Assembly: GCA_016219875.1 (NCBI GenBank)
Contig: JACRJZ010000155.1
Coordinates: 41,771-105,770 of the forward strand
Source: Verrucomicrobiota bacterium
GTDB lineage: Bacteria; Verrucomicrobiota; Verrucomicrobiia; Limisphaerales; JACRJZ01
Direction: 5' to 3'
Length of the DNA: 64,000 nucleotides
Positions 1 to 8,077 of this stretch are shown piece by piece. A program made the position numbers and the translations under genes. The notes beneath the pieces are model-generated. The model saw nothing but the letters and a program-made list of their open reading frames with translations. It ran no database searches and was not told where the DNA came from. Position 1 is the stretch's first letter; every line of letters starts with the position of its first letter.

Positions 1-81
1 GGACACAACGAAACCCTGTCCGAACGCGATGAGTCGGGGGAACATGACATGGCGGCCCGCCAGAATGAGCACCAACCGTGA
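1..81 (+). CDS. C-terminal end of a small protein, possible antitoxin partner (5' end outside window)
   Basis: Frame 1 is open from the left edge and ends in a TGA at 79-81. The last 26 residues are polar (ends ...MAARQNEHQP). The stop overlaps the GTG start of the following PIN-domain reading frame by four bases (GTGA), the usual coupling of antitoxin and VapC-type toxin genes. The visible part is too short to assign a family; the antitoxin role is inferred only from that overlap and from the neighbour. Confidence 0.4.
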   Translation, partial: GHNETLSERDESGEHDMAARQNEHQP

Positions 82-454
82 CCGTGTTCCTCGACACAGC
101 AGGCTTCCCGACCGTTTGGGATGAGAGCGATCAGTGGCATCCAGCGGCCCACGCTTGCTTCACTGAATTGCTGGCCTCCCGTCCGGGTTTGATCACCACC
201 ACCTTCGTGCTGCCCGAATGTGGCAACGCTGCCACGCGTCGCCCATGTCGGTCCGCCCCCGGTCGGCTACGCCGGCAAATGGAGCGAGGCGGCCACTTGA
301 TCGCACCGACCGACGCCGATTGGCGAGCGCCTGGGCGGCCTACGAGCATGACGAAACGGGAGGCGCTGGCCTAGTGGATCACGTCTCGTTCGTGGTGATA
401 CGGCGCTTGGATGTATCGAAGGCGTTCACCAACGACGGCGTCAGGGAACGATGA
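78..454 (+). pseudogene. PIN-domain (VapC-like) ribonuclease toxin, frameshifted
   Basis: Starting at GTG 78, the first frame gives a typical PIN N-terminus: FLDTAGF with the first acidic residue, DQWHPAA, then a VLPEC segment with the conserved Glu. At about 325-333, just after DADWR, homology jumps one frame. It continues as AWAAYEHDETGGAGLVDHVSF and ends KAFTNDGVRER at 454, holding the remaining conserved Asp residues. All expected acidic positions exist but in two frames, so a single-base indel has split the gene unless frameshifting rescues it. PIN toxins cut RNA and are held by the antitoxin encoded upstream. Confidence 0.6.
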
Positions 455-601
455 CGCCGCCGAGGCCTTGCGCTACCTAGAAGGGGTTCGGTGCCTGAAC
501 TTCTGATACAACCGGGAAACCTGGATGTTAAAATGATTTCGAGATCAGCTTTTTTGTTGACCCAAACGTCATGTTCTCCCCAAATTGCCTCCGCAATCAC
601 C

Positions 602-1108
602 ATGATGTGTTTGTCGCAAACGACGGGATACGCCATCCAGGCGCTGGCCTGCCTCGAAACCGCAGGCGGACAGTCGTGTTTCATCCGCGACGTGGCGGAT
701 TGCACCGGGATGCCCAAACCCTATCTGGCCCGCATCATCAACCGCTTGGCGCGCCAGGGCATCGTCTCGGCCAAGCGCGGTTACAGGGGCGGCATCGTCC
801 TCAACCGGGCTCCGGGCGAAATCTGTCTTCTCGAAGTGGTGGAAGCGGTGGAAGGCAAGGATTGGATCGGGCCGTGCATGTTGGGGATCAAGAAGTGTGG
901 CGGTGAATTCGTTTGTCCGGTGCGCGATTTCTGGGCCGGCCTCTGCAAACAGATTGAGGACAAGCTCAGCAGCACCACGCTGGCAGACGTGGTTTCCGCC
1001 ATCGGGCCTCGCCCTCCCCATGCCGCGCGTCCAGCGAACGCCCACCGCCGGGAGGGAGGACGGAGCAATTGCGCGCCAAAACCTCCAAAAACAAAGAGAA
1101 GAAAGTGA
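602..1108 (+). CDS. Rrf2-family transcriptional regulator with three Fe-S-type cysteines
   Basis: About 168 residues. The winged-helix domain matches Rrf2 proteins: CLSQTTGYAIQALACLE, then a recognition region MPKPYLARIINRLARQGIV and the wing KRGYRGGI. Cysteines at about 92, 99 and 105 sit where IscR and NsrR bind a [2Fe-2S] or [4Fe-4S] cluster, so a redox-, NO- or Fe-S-sensing role is likely. I start at ATG 602 (or 605) because the family begins at this point; the frame is open further upstream without homology. The Lys/Arg-rich tail after residue 150 is not conserved. It lies just upstream of the cytochrome cluster and is the best local candidate to control it. Confidence 0.88.
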   Translation: MMCLSQTTGYAIQALACLETAGGQSCFIRDVADCTGMPKPYLARIINRLARQGIVSAKRGYRGGIVLNRAPGEICLLEVVEAVEGKDWIGPCMLGIKKCGGEFVCPVRDFWAGLCKQIEDKLSSTTLADVVSAIGPRPPHAARPANAHRREGGRSNCAPKPPKTKRRK

Positions 1109-1650
1109 GACTCTTTGCCGTCAGGTTGGTCTGTCGAATAGCCCCCGCGGAGGTCCGGGATCGATCAGCCTGGCCGCGGCTCATCGACCGTGGACGGCAT
1201 CAGGCGGGGAACCTGTTTCCTCACGAGGACGACGGCCTGGAGAGGCGGCCCCAGAATGACCTGCTGGTGCGAAAGCAGGAGCCGGTCAACCTCGAGGTCG
1301 TTGCCAACCACGACGAAAGGAAGGTTCTGCAGCCGCCCACTCGCGCAAAGGCCCCAACAAATGTAGCTTTGTCGCTGGCGACACCTTGCGGGCAGGCCAC
1401 GGATGCGGTCGTCTGCCCCGAACCGACCGAATTCTCAAGTAGTGAGATCGACGACAACCATACGGAATGCAACGCCAAACCTGCGCGGTGGGGAAGCAAC
1501 GTCGTCGTTCGAGAGCAGCAGATTTTCAGCGGATGGCGAACCGGTTGCGAGCTCGACCGGGCTGGGCAGCCGCTGGGAGGCGCCGCACTGCGTAAATGCG
1601 GCGCGAAACATCCAACAGACAACACCAACAGTTAGCAGCACGTGCAAAGT
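1109..1650. other. Intergenic region upstream of the cytochrome cluster
   Basis: About 540 bases between the Rrf2 gene and the first cytochrome gene. Open frames exist on both strands but none has a recognisable domain, a convincing start or a ribosome binding site. It may hold the cytochrome promoter and an Rrf2 operator, but I cannot point to a specific site. Confidence 0.4.
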
Positions 1651-2373
1651 ATGAACAAACTCCAATTGACCGTAATCGCGTTGGCGCTGGCCGCTCCCAC
1701 CATGGTGCAGGCCGCCGGGGGTGTCGCGGGCTCGCCCCACGACCTCTCCACAAACTCCGTGTGGAACACTCGCAAGGGTGTTTGCAGCCCCTGCCACACC
1801 GCACACAATACTGACCCCGCTCAGGCCGCCCCTCTGTGGTCACACAAGTCGTCCTCCGGAACCTTTATTCCGTACACTAGTCCCACGATGGACTCCGTGA
1901 TGGGCAGCCCTGGCGGCCCCTCCCTGGCTTGCTTGAGTTGCCACGACGGCACTGTCGCCATCAATGAGTTGATCAGCGGCACGCAGGGCACGAGCCTGGT
2001 CTATATCGACCCGGGCGCCAAAGTAGGTCCCGACCTGCACACCTCGCATCCGGTTTCAATCGACTACGGTCCGGGCCATGCGGACGTGGCTCGTGGCAAA
2101 CTCGAGAACCCGATGACCTACAAAATCGGCGACCCGAAGCCGACTCTGACCGTCAGTGTCGCTCCAGTGCCTGCCACGTGGAGCGGTGCCTCCCTGACCG
2201 GCCAGACGATCAACGAGGCCTTGCTCTTCGGCGGCAAGATGGAGTGTTCGTCCTGCCATGATGTCCACAAGCAGGTCGGTTCTTCTCCCACCAGCGGCAT
2301 CTTGGTCAAGATCAGCAGCACGGACTCGACCGGTCGTGGCGACACCCTCTGCCGCACCTGTCACATTCACTAA
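1651..2373 (+). CDS. Secreted tetraheme c-type cytochrome
   Basis: About 240 residues. I start at ATG 1651 because it gives a clean Sec signal (MNKLQLTVIALALAAPTMVQA, cleavage near residue 21). Four CxxCH heme motifs follow: CSPCH, CLSCH, CSSCH and CRTCH, the last close to the C-terminus. The first 130 mature residues resemble the N-terminal part of the 12-heme protein at 8074-9798 (shared GS.HDLS, GVC..CHT.H, PLW.H, LCLSCHDGT and HPVS segments), so the two are paralogues. Likely a periplasmic or surface electron carrier. A strong hairpin follows the stop, which may set it apart from the operon downstream. Confidence 0.9.
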   Translation: MNKLQLTVIALALAAPTMVQAAGGVAGSPHDLSTNSVWNTRKGVCSPCHTAHNTDPAQAAPLWSHKSSSGTFIPYTSPTMDSVMGSPGGPSLACLSCHDGTVAINELISGTQGTSLVYIDPGAKVGPDLHTSHPVSIDYGPGHADVARGKLENPMTYKIGDPKPTLTVSVAPVPATWSGASLTGQTINEALLFGGKMECSSCHDVHKQVGSSPTSGILVKISSTDSTGRGDTLCRTCHIH

Positions 2374-2410
2374 GTCAGCCGCCGGAGACGCTGACCGAGT
2401 GACAGCATTT

Positions 2411-2455
2411 GCCCGGCAGCAGGCGTACGTTCAAGCAACGGGCCTGCTGTCGGGC
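2411..2455 (+). terminator. Strong intercistronic hairpin after the tetraheme gene
   Basis: The arms GCCCGGCAGCAGGC (2411-2424) and GCCTGCTGTCGGGC (2442-2455) pair over 13 of 14 positions with a 17-base loop. No T-tract follows, so it is not a textbook intrinsic terminator. It could be a partial terminator or an mRNA-stabilising hairpin that lets the tetraheme message outnumber the downstream genes. Confidence 0.55.
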
Positions 2456-2566
2456 GTATCCGCGCAACCCGCGCATTGGCGCAAAGGAGCAAGGCGCTCC
2501 CCAGCGATTCCAGGTCAACTGACAAAATGTTGGCAACCCCCGAGAGCAACGGTATCTGTGTGGCCT

Positions 2567-3655
2567 ATGAATTCTGAAATGAAAGCGCCGTGGGGCAAAC
2601 GGCTGCGGCGCAGCGGGCGGCTCCTGGGCTGCGCGGCGCTCCTGTGGGCGGCGGGTTGTGCCACGGGACCCAAGAAGACCGCCGCCATCTTCTTCCCCCT
2701 GCCCCCGGACGAACCCCGCATCCAATACCTGACCAGCTTCTCCTCCGAGTCCGATCTCTCCGAGGGGACTTCCTTTGCGGACTTTGTTCTGGGCAGCGAA
2801 AAAGCCCATCGCCCGATCTGGAAGCCGTATGGGCTGACGACCACGCCCGGCAAGCTTTACGTGTGCGACACCCAGCCCGCCAACGTCGGCATCATCGACC
2901 TGAACAAACGCAAGATTCGGTATCTGCGGCCCGAAGGCCAGGGCGCCATGCAATTGCCGATCAACGTGGCGGTGGACAAGGACGGCACACGCTACGTCAC
3001 CGACACCAAGCGCTGCCAGGTGTTGATCTACGGGGCCGACGACAGCTACCTCGGGGCCATCGGCCAAAAGGGAGAAATGAAGCCCTGTGGCATCGCGCTG
3101 GCGGGCGACCGTCTGTTGGTGACGGATCTCTCCAACCATTGCGTGCGGGTCTATGCCAAGGCGAACCGCGAATTGCTCTTCACCGTGCCGCGCACCACGG
3201 ACGAGAAGGCCAGGCTTTACCAGCCCACCAATTTGGCCGTCGATGACCAGGGCCGCATCTACGTCTCGGACACCGGCGGTTACGCCGCCCAAGTGTATGG
3301 CCCCGACGGGACCCACCTTCGCTCCATCGGGCAGATGGGACTCACTCCAGGAAACTTCGTCCGTCCCAAGGGCATTGGCGTGGACCGGCAGGGGCGCGTC
3401 TATGTCGTGGATGCGGCCATCACAGTGGTGCAGGTTTTCGACAACGAGGGGCGGACGCTGATGTTCTTCGGCGAACCGGCCACCAGCGGCAAGGGGGCGC
3501 TGTATCTCCCGGCCGGGCTGGCCATCGACTACGACAACGTCCACCTGTTCCAAAAGCACGCCGCGCCGGGCTACAAGATCGAATTCCTCATCTTCGTGGC
3601 CAACCAGGCAGGCCCGCGCAAGGTGAACGTGTATGGTTTCTTGCAGAAAGGCTGA
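2567..3655 (+). CDS. NHL-repeat beta-propeller lipoprotein
   Basis: About 362 residues. The start is at ATG 2567 (ATG 2579 also possible); the longer upstream frame has no homology. The N-terminus is basic, then hydrophobic, then a lipobox ending WAAGC, so the protein should be lipid-anchored. From about residue 90, repeated NHL blades follow (GRIYVSDTGGYAAQVYGPDG, GRVYVVDAAITVVQVFDNEG, with TPGNF.RPKGIGVD linkers), enough for a six-bladed propeller. NHL propellers are protein-binding scaffolds and recur in multiheme cytochrome loci. Here it precedes the 15-heme lipoprotein by 15 bases, and a second NHL protein follows the barrel gene. A role in assembling or docking the conduit is inference. 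Confidence 0.88.
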   Translation: MNSEMKAPWGKRLRRSGRLLGCAALLWAAGCATGPKKTAAIFFPLPPDEPRIQYLTSFSSESDLSEGTSFADFVLGSEKAHRPIWKPYGLTTTPGKLYVCDTQPANVGIIDLNKRKIRYLRPEGQGAMQLPINVAVDKDGTRYVTDTKRCQVLIYGADDSYLGAIGQKGEMKPCGIALAGDRLLVTDLSNHCVRVYAKANRELLFTVPRTTDEKARLYQPTNLAVDDQGRIYVSDTGGYAAQVYGPDGTHLRSIGQMGLTPGNFVRPKGIGVDRQGRVYVVDAAITVVQVFDNEGRTLMFFGEPATSGKGALYLPAGLAIDYDNVHLFQKHAAPGYKIEFLIFVANQAGPRKVNVYGFLQKG

Positions 3656-3670
3656 GCGCATCCCCATCGA

Positions 3671-5023
3671 GTGACCTTGCTCCCTCTCCAACCCGTCCGG
3701 CGCGTGCGCCTCTCCGCGTGGAGTTTGGCGCTGGCCGCCGTGGCTGCTGTGTTGCTGGTGGCGGGCTGTCGCACCGAAACCAAATACAAGTGGCTCACGT
3801 TCTTCTTCGATGGCGTGCCGGCGCCCGGAGCGCATACAAATCGAGCCCCCTCCGTGGTGTACGATGAAGACGGTCGCCCCATGCAGCCGCCCCCGGCTCC
3901 GCTGACCAACCTGCCGGCCTTCAAACCGGTCCGTTTCTTCGGCCACGATCCCTACGAGAAGAAGCAATGCACCGAGTGCCACGAGTCCAAGTTCTCCCAG
4001 AAGATGAAGGGGACGATGAAGCAGGTGTGCTTCGCCTGCCACGACGATTTCCTGGCCAAAGCCAAAGTGCAGCACCAAGCAGCCAGCAATGGTGACTGCA
4101 AATCCTGCCACGATCCTCACGGCTCAACCAACAAAGCCATGATGGTCCGCTCCGGCCCCGCCGCCTGTTGGGAATGCCACGATGACTTCCTCGCCAAAGC
4201 CAAAGTCACGCACGCGCCGGTGCTGACCAACGACTGTCTCACCTGCCACTCGCCGCATGTCTCCGCCTTTAAGGGTCTCCTGCGGAAATCTCCCAAGGCG
4301 ATCTGCACGGAATGCCATGCCGACGTGCCCGGCCCGGCCAAGTTCAAGCATCAGCCGGCGGAGAACGGCGAATGCCTCTCTTGCCACAGCGCCCACGTTT
4401 CCACCAACAAGGCGCTCCTGACCAAAACGGGCAAGGGCCTTTGTTACGAGTGCCACGACGACGTGCTGGCCAAAGCCAAGTTCAAGCATCAGCCGGTGGA
4501 GAACGGCGAATGCCTCTCCTGCCACAGCGCCCACGCTTCCACCAACAAGGCGCTCCTGACCAAGACCGGCAAGGGTCTATGCTACGAGTGCCACGACGAC
4601 GTCCTGGCCAAGGCCAAGGTGAAACATCAACCCGTCGTCAACGGCGAGTGCAGCGCTTGCCACAGCTCGCACGGTTCCACCAACAAGTTCCTGGTCCTGA
4701 AGCCCGGCAAGGCGATGTGCTTCGAATGCCACGACGATTTCCTGGCCAAGGCCAAGTTCAAGCACAGCGCGGTCGATCAGTGCGCGGACTGCCACAAGTC
4801 CCACGGCACGGACGAGAAGGGTCTGCTTACCAAGCCCGCCGGGACGCTGTGCCTGGACTGCCACGAGCAGAAGGATCTGGATGCCGTCAAAGGCCACGCG
4901 CAGATGGGCGCCACGCCCTGCCTCAAATGCCATGATCCGCACGTCGGCGGGGTCAAATACTTGCTGACAGCCGAGGGGCAGAAGGCGGCCCCAGCGATCC
5001 CCGCGGCCCCGCCGAAGAAATGA
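3671..5023 (+). CDS. Fifteen-heme c-type cytochrome lipoprotein built from 46-residue diheme modules
   Basis: 450 residues from GTG 3671. A hydrophobic segment ends in a lipobox LLVAGC (Cys33), predicting a lipid-anchored envelope protein. There are 15 CxxCH motifs. From residue about 136 the chain is a string of diheme modules exactly 46 residues long (five of them, then one of 45). Each runs K(V/F).H, NGEC..CH..H.S, a basic LL.K.GK stretch, C.ECHDD and LAKA. Two modules (4340-4477 and 4478-4615) are nearly identical at DNA level. Its stop overlaps the start of the beta-barrel gene (ATGA), as in porin-cytochrome operons. Likely the heme wire that sits in or beside the barrel. Confidence 0.93.
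   Translation: MTLLPLQPVRRVRLSAWSLALAAVAAVLLVAGCRTETKYKWLTFFFDGVPAPGAHTNRAPSVVYDEDGRPMQPPPAPLTNLPAFKPVRFFGHDPYEKKQCTECHESKFSQKMKGTMKQVCFACHDDFLAKAKVQHQAASNGDCKSCHDPHGSTNKAMMVRSGPAACWECHDDFLAKAKVTHAPVLTNDCLTCHSPHVSAFKGLLRKSPKAICTECHADVPGPAKFKHQPAENGECLSCHSAHVSTNKALLTKTGKGLCYECHDDVLAKAKFKHQPVENGECLSCHSAHASTNKALLTKTGKGLCYECHDDVLAKAKVKHQPVVNGECSACHSSHGSTNKFLVLKPGKAMCFECHDDFLAKAKFKHSAVDQCADCHKSHGTDEKGLLTKPAGTLCLDCHEQKDLDAVKGHAQMGATPCLKCHDPHVGGVKYLLTAEGQKAAPAIPAAPPKK
4340..4615 (+). repeat. Tandem 138-bp in-frame repeat inside the 15-heme gene
   Basis: Two adjacent 138-bp units (4340-4477, 4478-4615) differ at only a handful of positions, and a more diverged unit follows from 4616. Each unit encodes one 46-residue diheme module. 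This indicates recent duplication by unequal crossing-over and a locus able to change its heme number in 2-heme steps. Confidence 0.85.
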
Positions 5024-7014
5024 AATCCTCCCTCCACGATCACAAGTGGCCGTGGTTGGCCGCGCTGGCCCTGGCGGGAGCCTCCGCTCCGGTGGCCTCC
5101 CAAGGCCCCAACGGGGAGATCGAGGAACCGCGCTGGCTTCGCTTCCGCGTCACGGAAGCCAGCCTTGGCGTCTTCGCCGAAGGGAACCACGAAGAGAACA
5201 CCTATCGCGCCTCTGGCACGACCGCCACTTACGACCGCATTTTCGTTGGCCCGCTGGTGGGCGTGAAGTCGAGCGGCTCCTTTTACCACCCGAACTTGCT
5301 GCGGTACGATCTTCACGTTGACGGCTCCTACGGCTGGGGGCAGCAGGAAACCAAATCGGGCGTCAGTGTCGAGCGCCGGGAGATGCAATACCTCGGCTTG
5401 TTCATGGGCAACGCCACGATGTTTGGCAACAAGCCCTTCGCGACGAGCGTCTTTGGCAACTACGACCACACCCATCGCGATTACGACTTCTTCAGCCGCG
5501 TGACCGTGGACTCATGGCGCTACGGCGCGCGCTCCGGCTACAGTGAAGGACCGGTGCCCGTCAGCGTCAGCTACCTCCATCGGGACGAGGACATCTCCGG
5601 CTTGGCCACGCCTTCGGTCGCGAAGGAAGATTCGTTCGTGCTGAACGCGATGAACCAGCGTGACGCCGGGGCCAGCACCTTCAACTACACGTTCGACCAA
5701 TACAGCCGCACCGATCTCGACCGCGTGGGCGAGGGCGCCGACCACACGCTGGCCTTGTCCGACAGCGAGAACTTTGGCAGCTACAAGCAGCATCGCCTGC
5801 AGACCAGCGCCAGCTACACCCGCCGCGAAAGCGACATCCTGCCCAGCGACCAGTTCAACGCCCAGGCCAATCTCAGTTCCGAGTACCGCCACAACCTGAA
5901 CAGTTATTTCGACGCGAACTACGACCACTACCGCCAATCGGCGTTCTCGTCGGACAGCGTCGGCCTCCAGGCGCAACTGAGCCACCGGCTTTATGAAAGC
6001 CTGACCACCACCCTCATGGCGGACGGCTCCGATTACGAAGCCTCCGACGGTGTGTTTGACGGCTACACGCGGCGCTACGGCGGTGGGCTGGGCCTCAACT
6101 ACACCAAGCGTCTGGGGCGATCTTCCCGACTGAACATCGGTAACAGCGTCCACGTGGACCACATCGAGCAGAACAACCTCAGTACCGTCCGCAACGAGCG
6201 CCACACGTTCAACTTGGCCGGCTTGGACAGCTTCTTCCTCGACCAGATCAATGTGACTGAAGCCACGATTGTCGTGACAGATGTGAACGACAACCTGCCG
6301 GGCTACGTGCGCGGCGTGGATTACGAGATCGGCCACGACGGGCCGCGCACGCTTATTCAACGCCTGTCCGGCTCCCGCATTCCCGCCGGCGCCACGGTGC
6401 TGGTGGATTACGAGTCGGTGCCGACTCCGGCGGGCAGCTACGAGTCGTTGACCGAGGCGTTCCACGTCCGGCTCGACCTCTGGGACAACCTCTGGAGCTT
6501 GTACGGGCGCCTGACTCTCTTCCGCAACAACGCGGAGGAGCGGCTCCGCATCCAGCAGGTCGCCAGTTACGCGGTGGGCACCGAAGTGGCCTGGCACGGG
6601 CTGCGCGCCGGGGCGGAATACGAGATCTACGATTCCACGCTCTCTTCCTATAACTCCGCGCGCCTCTTTCAGTCGGTCAATTTCAAACTGGACAGCATGT
6701 CCAGCCTCGGACTGCATTTCTCGGAAACGTGGACCGAGTACGTGGACGCCAACCGCAGTGAGGAGAACTACCGCTTCATCGCCCGCTACAGCATCGTCTT
6801 CTCCTCCCGCTTCTCGGCGAACGTCGAGGGCGGTGTGGCCTTCCGTCGGGGCGCGTTCGTGGAGCAGGATCTCGCCACCCTGCGGCCCGGCATCGAATGG
6901 CGCGCGGGCAAGACCAGCGTGAAGGCCGGCTACGACTTCGAGTACGAACTGCTCCAGAGCCGGGAGGAGCGAGTCCGGCAAATGTTCTTCGTCCGCGCCC
7001 GACGCATGTTCTGA
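5020..7014 (+). CDS. Outer-membrane beta-barrel protein, probable porin of a porin-cytochrome conduit
   Basis: 664 residues, start ATG 5020 overlapping the cytochrome stop. A signal-like N-terminus (WPWLAALALAGASAPVASQG) is followed by many alternating amphipathic strands rich in Tyr, Ser, Asn and Arg (such as YRHNLNSYFDANYDHYRQS). The C-terminal strand closes with phenylalanine (FFVRARRMF), the classic outer-membrane insertion signal. There is no cysteine-rich or heme motif. A segment near 410-470 (DVNDNLPGYVRGVDYEI, GATVLVDYES) looks like a soluble insertion. Size and strand content suit a barrel of 20 or more strands such as MtrB or PioB, but sequence alone does not establish family membership. 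Context between multiheme genes supports a conduit role. Confidence 0.8.
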   Translation: MKSSLHDHKWPWLAALALAGASAPVASQGPNGEIEEPRWLRFRVTEASLGVFAEGNHEENTYRASGTTATYDRIFVGPLVGVKSSGSFYHPNLLRYDLHVDGSYGWGQQETKSGVSVERREMQYLGLFMGNATMFGNKPFATSVFGNYDHTHRDYDFFSRVTVDSWRYGARSGYSEGPVPVSVSYLHRDEDISGLATPSVAKEDSFVLNAMNQRDAGASTFNYTFDQYSRTDLDRVGEGADHTLALSDSENFGSYKQHRLQTSASYTRRESDILPSDQFNAQANLSSEYRHNLNSYFDANYDHYRQSAFSSDSVGLQAQLSHRLYESLTTTLMADGSDYEASDGVFDGYTRRYGGGLGLNYTKRLGRSSRLNIGNSVHVDHIEQNNLSTVRNERHTFNLAGLDSFFLDQINVTEATIVVTDVNDNLPGYVRGVDYEIGHDGPRTLIQRLSGSRIPAGATVLVDYESVPTPAGSYESLTEAFHVRLDLWDNLWSLYGRLTLFRNNAEERLRIQQVASYAVGTEVAWHGLRAGAEYEIYDSTLSSYNSARLFQSVNFKLDSMSSLGLHFSETWTEYVDANRSEENYRFIARYSIVFSSRFSANVEGGVAFRRGAFVEQDLATLRPGIEWRAGKTSVKAGYDFEYELLQSREERVRQMFFVRARRMF

Positions 7015-7015
7015 A

Positions 7016-8077
7016 ATGCGATCCGCCTCTTTCCAGTTCTGTGCCCGCCAGCGCCGCGTTCTCCCGGCGGGACGCGCTTTTTTTGCGCTGGGTCTGACCG
7101 GCCTCGCGTTACTGTCAACGGCCGGCGCGGCCAAACCTTCGTCCGCGGCCTCCTCCCTGGTCTGGCCGGCGCCCCCGGAAGCGCCGCGCATCGCCCACCA
7201 ACAGAACTTCACGCGTCCCGCCGACCTCGGCGTGAAGCGCGCCGCCCTGGGCCGGTTCGCCAACTGGATCACCGGCTCGGACAAAGGCAACGAGCCGCTC
7301 GTCAAACCGTTCGCGGTCGCGTTGGACGAGAACGACAACCTCTGCCTCACCGACACCGGGGCGGGCGTCGTCTGCTTCCTGGACCGCGCGAAGAAGAAAT
7401 GGTTCCGCTGGGAGAAGATCGACCGCGTGCGCTTTTCCTCGCCGGTCAGCATCGTCCGCCACCAGGGAACTTTCTTCGTGGCCGACTCCGGCCTCCCGGC
7501 CGTGGTCGCGTTCGATGAAAAGGGCAAGCTCCAGTTCCTGGCTACCAACAAACTGGAGCGGCCCGTGGCCCTGGCCGTTTCGGCGGGCCGGCTGCTCGTG
7601 GCCGATTCGCAGCGACATTGTATCGTGGTGCTCGACATGAACGGCCGCTATCTCACCGAATTTGGGCATCGCGGATCGGGGCCGGGGGAACTGAACTTTC
7701 CCACGCACCTCGCGGTGGACGCGGCGGGCGACCTCTACGTCACCGACTCCATGAACGGCCGCGTGCAGCGGTGGAGTTCGAGCCATCAATTCAAGAACCA
7801 GATTGGCAGCTATGGCAACCGCCCCGGCTACTTCAGCCGGCCCAAAGGCGTGGCCGCGGACACGTTGGGCCATCTCTATGTGATCGACGCCATGTTTGAC
7901 AACGTCCAGATTTTCGACCGCGAAGGCCGTTTGCTGCTGACCCTGGGCCAGGCCGGCTCCCAGCCCGGCGAGTTTTGGTTGCCGAACGGGATCGCCATCA
8001 GCCGGCAAAACGAAATCTTCGTCGCCGACACCTACAACCATCGCGTCCAAGTCTTCAAATACATCGGCCAGCCATGA
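7016..8077 (+). CDS. Secreted NHL-repeat beta-propeller protein
   Basis: 353 residues beginning one base after the barrel stop. An N-terminal hydrophobic stretch (FFALGLTGLALLSTAGAA) acts as a signal peptide; no lipobox cysteine is visible, unlike the first NHL protein. Propeller blades follow: LTDTGAGVVCFL, VADSGLPAVVAFD, VADSQRHCIVVLD, VTDSMNGRVQRW, VIDAMFDNVQIFD and VADTYNHRVQVFK, six in all. Both NHL proteins share an N-terminal P.APEAPRI-type segment and a GSDKG/GSEKA segment before the blades, so they are paralogues placed on each side of the cytochrome-barrel pair. Likely periplasmic or surface scaffold. Its stop overlaps the next start (ATGA at 8074). Confidence 0.88.
   Translation: MRSASFQFCARQRRVLPAGRAFFALGLTGLALLSTAGAAKPSSAASSLVWPAPPEAPRIAHQQNFTRPADLGVKRAALGRFANWITGSDKGNEPLVKPFAVALDENDNLCLTDTGAGVVCFLDRAKKKWFRWEKIDRVRFSSPVSIVRHQGTFFVADSGLPAVVAFDEKGKLQFLATNKLERPVALAVSAGRLLVADSQRHCIVVLDMNGRYLTEFGHRGSGPGELNFPTHLAVDAAGDLYVTDSMNGRVQRWSSSHQFKNQIGSYGNRPGYFSRPKGVAADTLGHLYVIDAMFDNVQIFDREGRLLLTLGQAGSQPGEFWLPNGIAISRQNEIFVADTYNHRVQVFKYIGQP

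Noticed and set aside
2375..4120. Very long open frames on the minus strand opposite the NHL and 15-heme genes
   Set aside because: Their residues follow the complement of CxxCH and NHL codons; GC-rich coding gives long antisense frames. No domain or start supports them.
4076..4760. Possible CRISPR-like array because of regular 138-bp spacing
   Set aside because: The period is a multiple of three and each unit encodes a diheme module; no spacer/repeat asymmetry.
5512..7638. 708-codon minus-strand frame opposite the barrel gene
   Set aside because: The plus strand has signal, barrel strands and C-terminal Phe with coupling on both sides; the antisense product is low-complexity.
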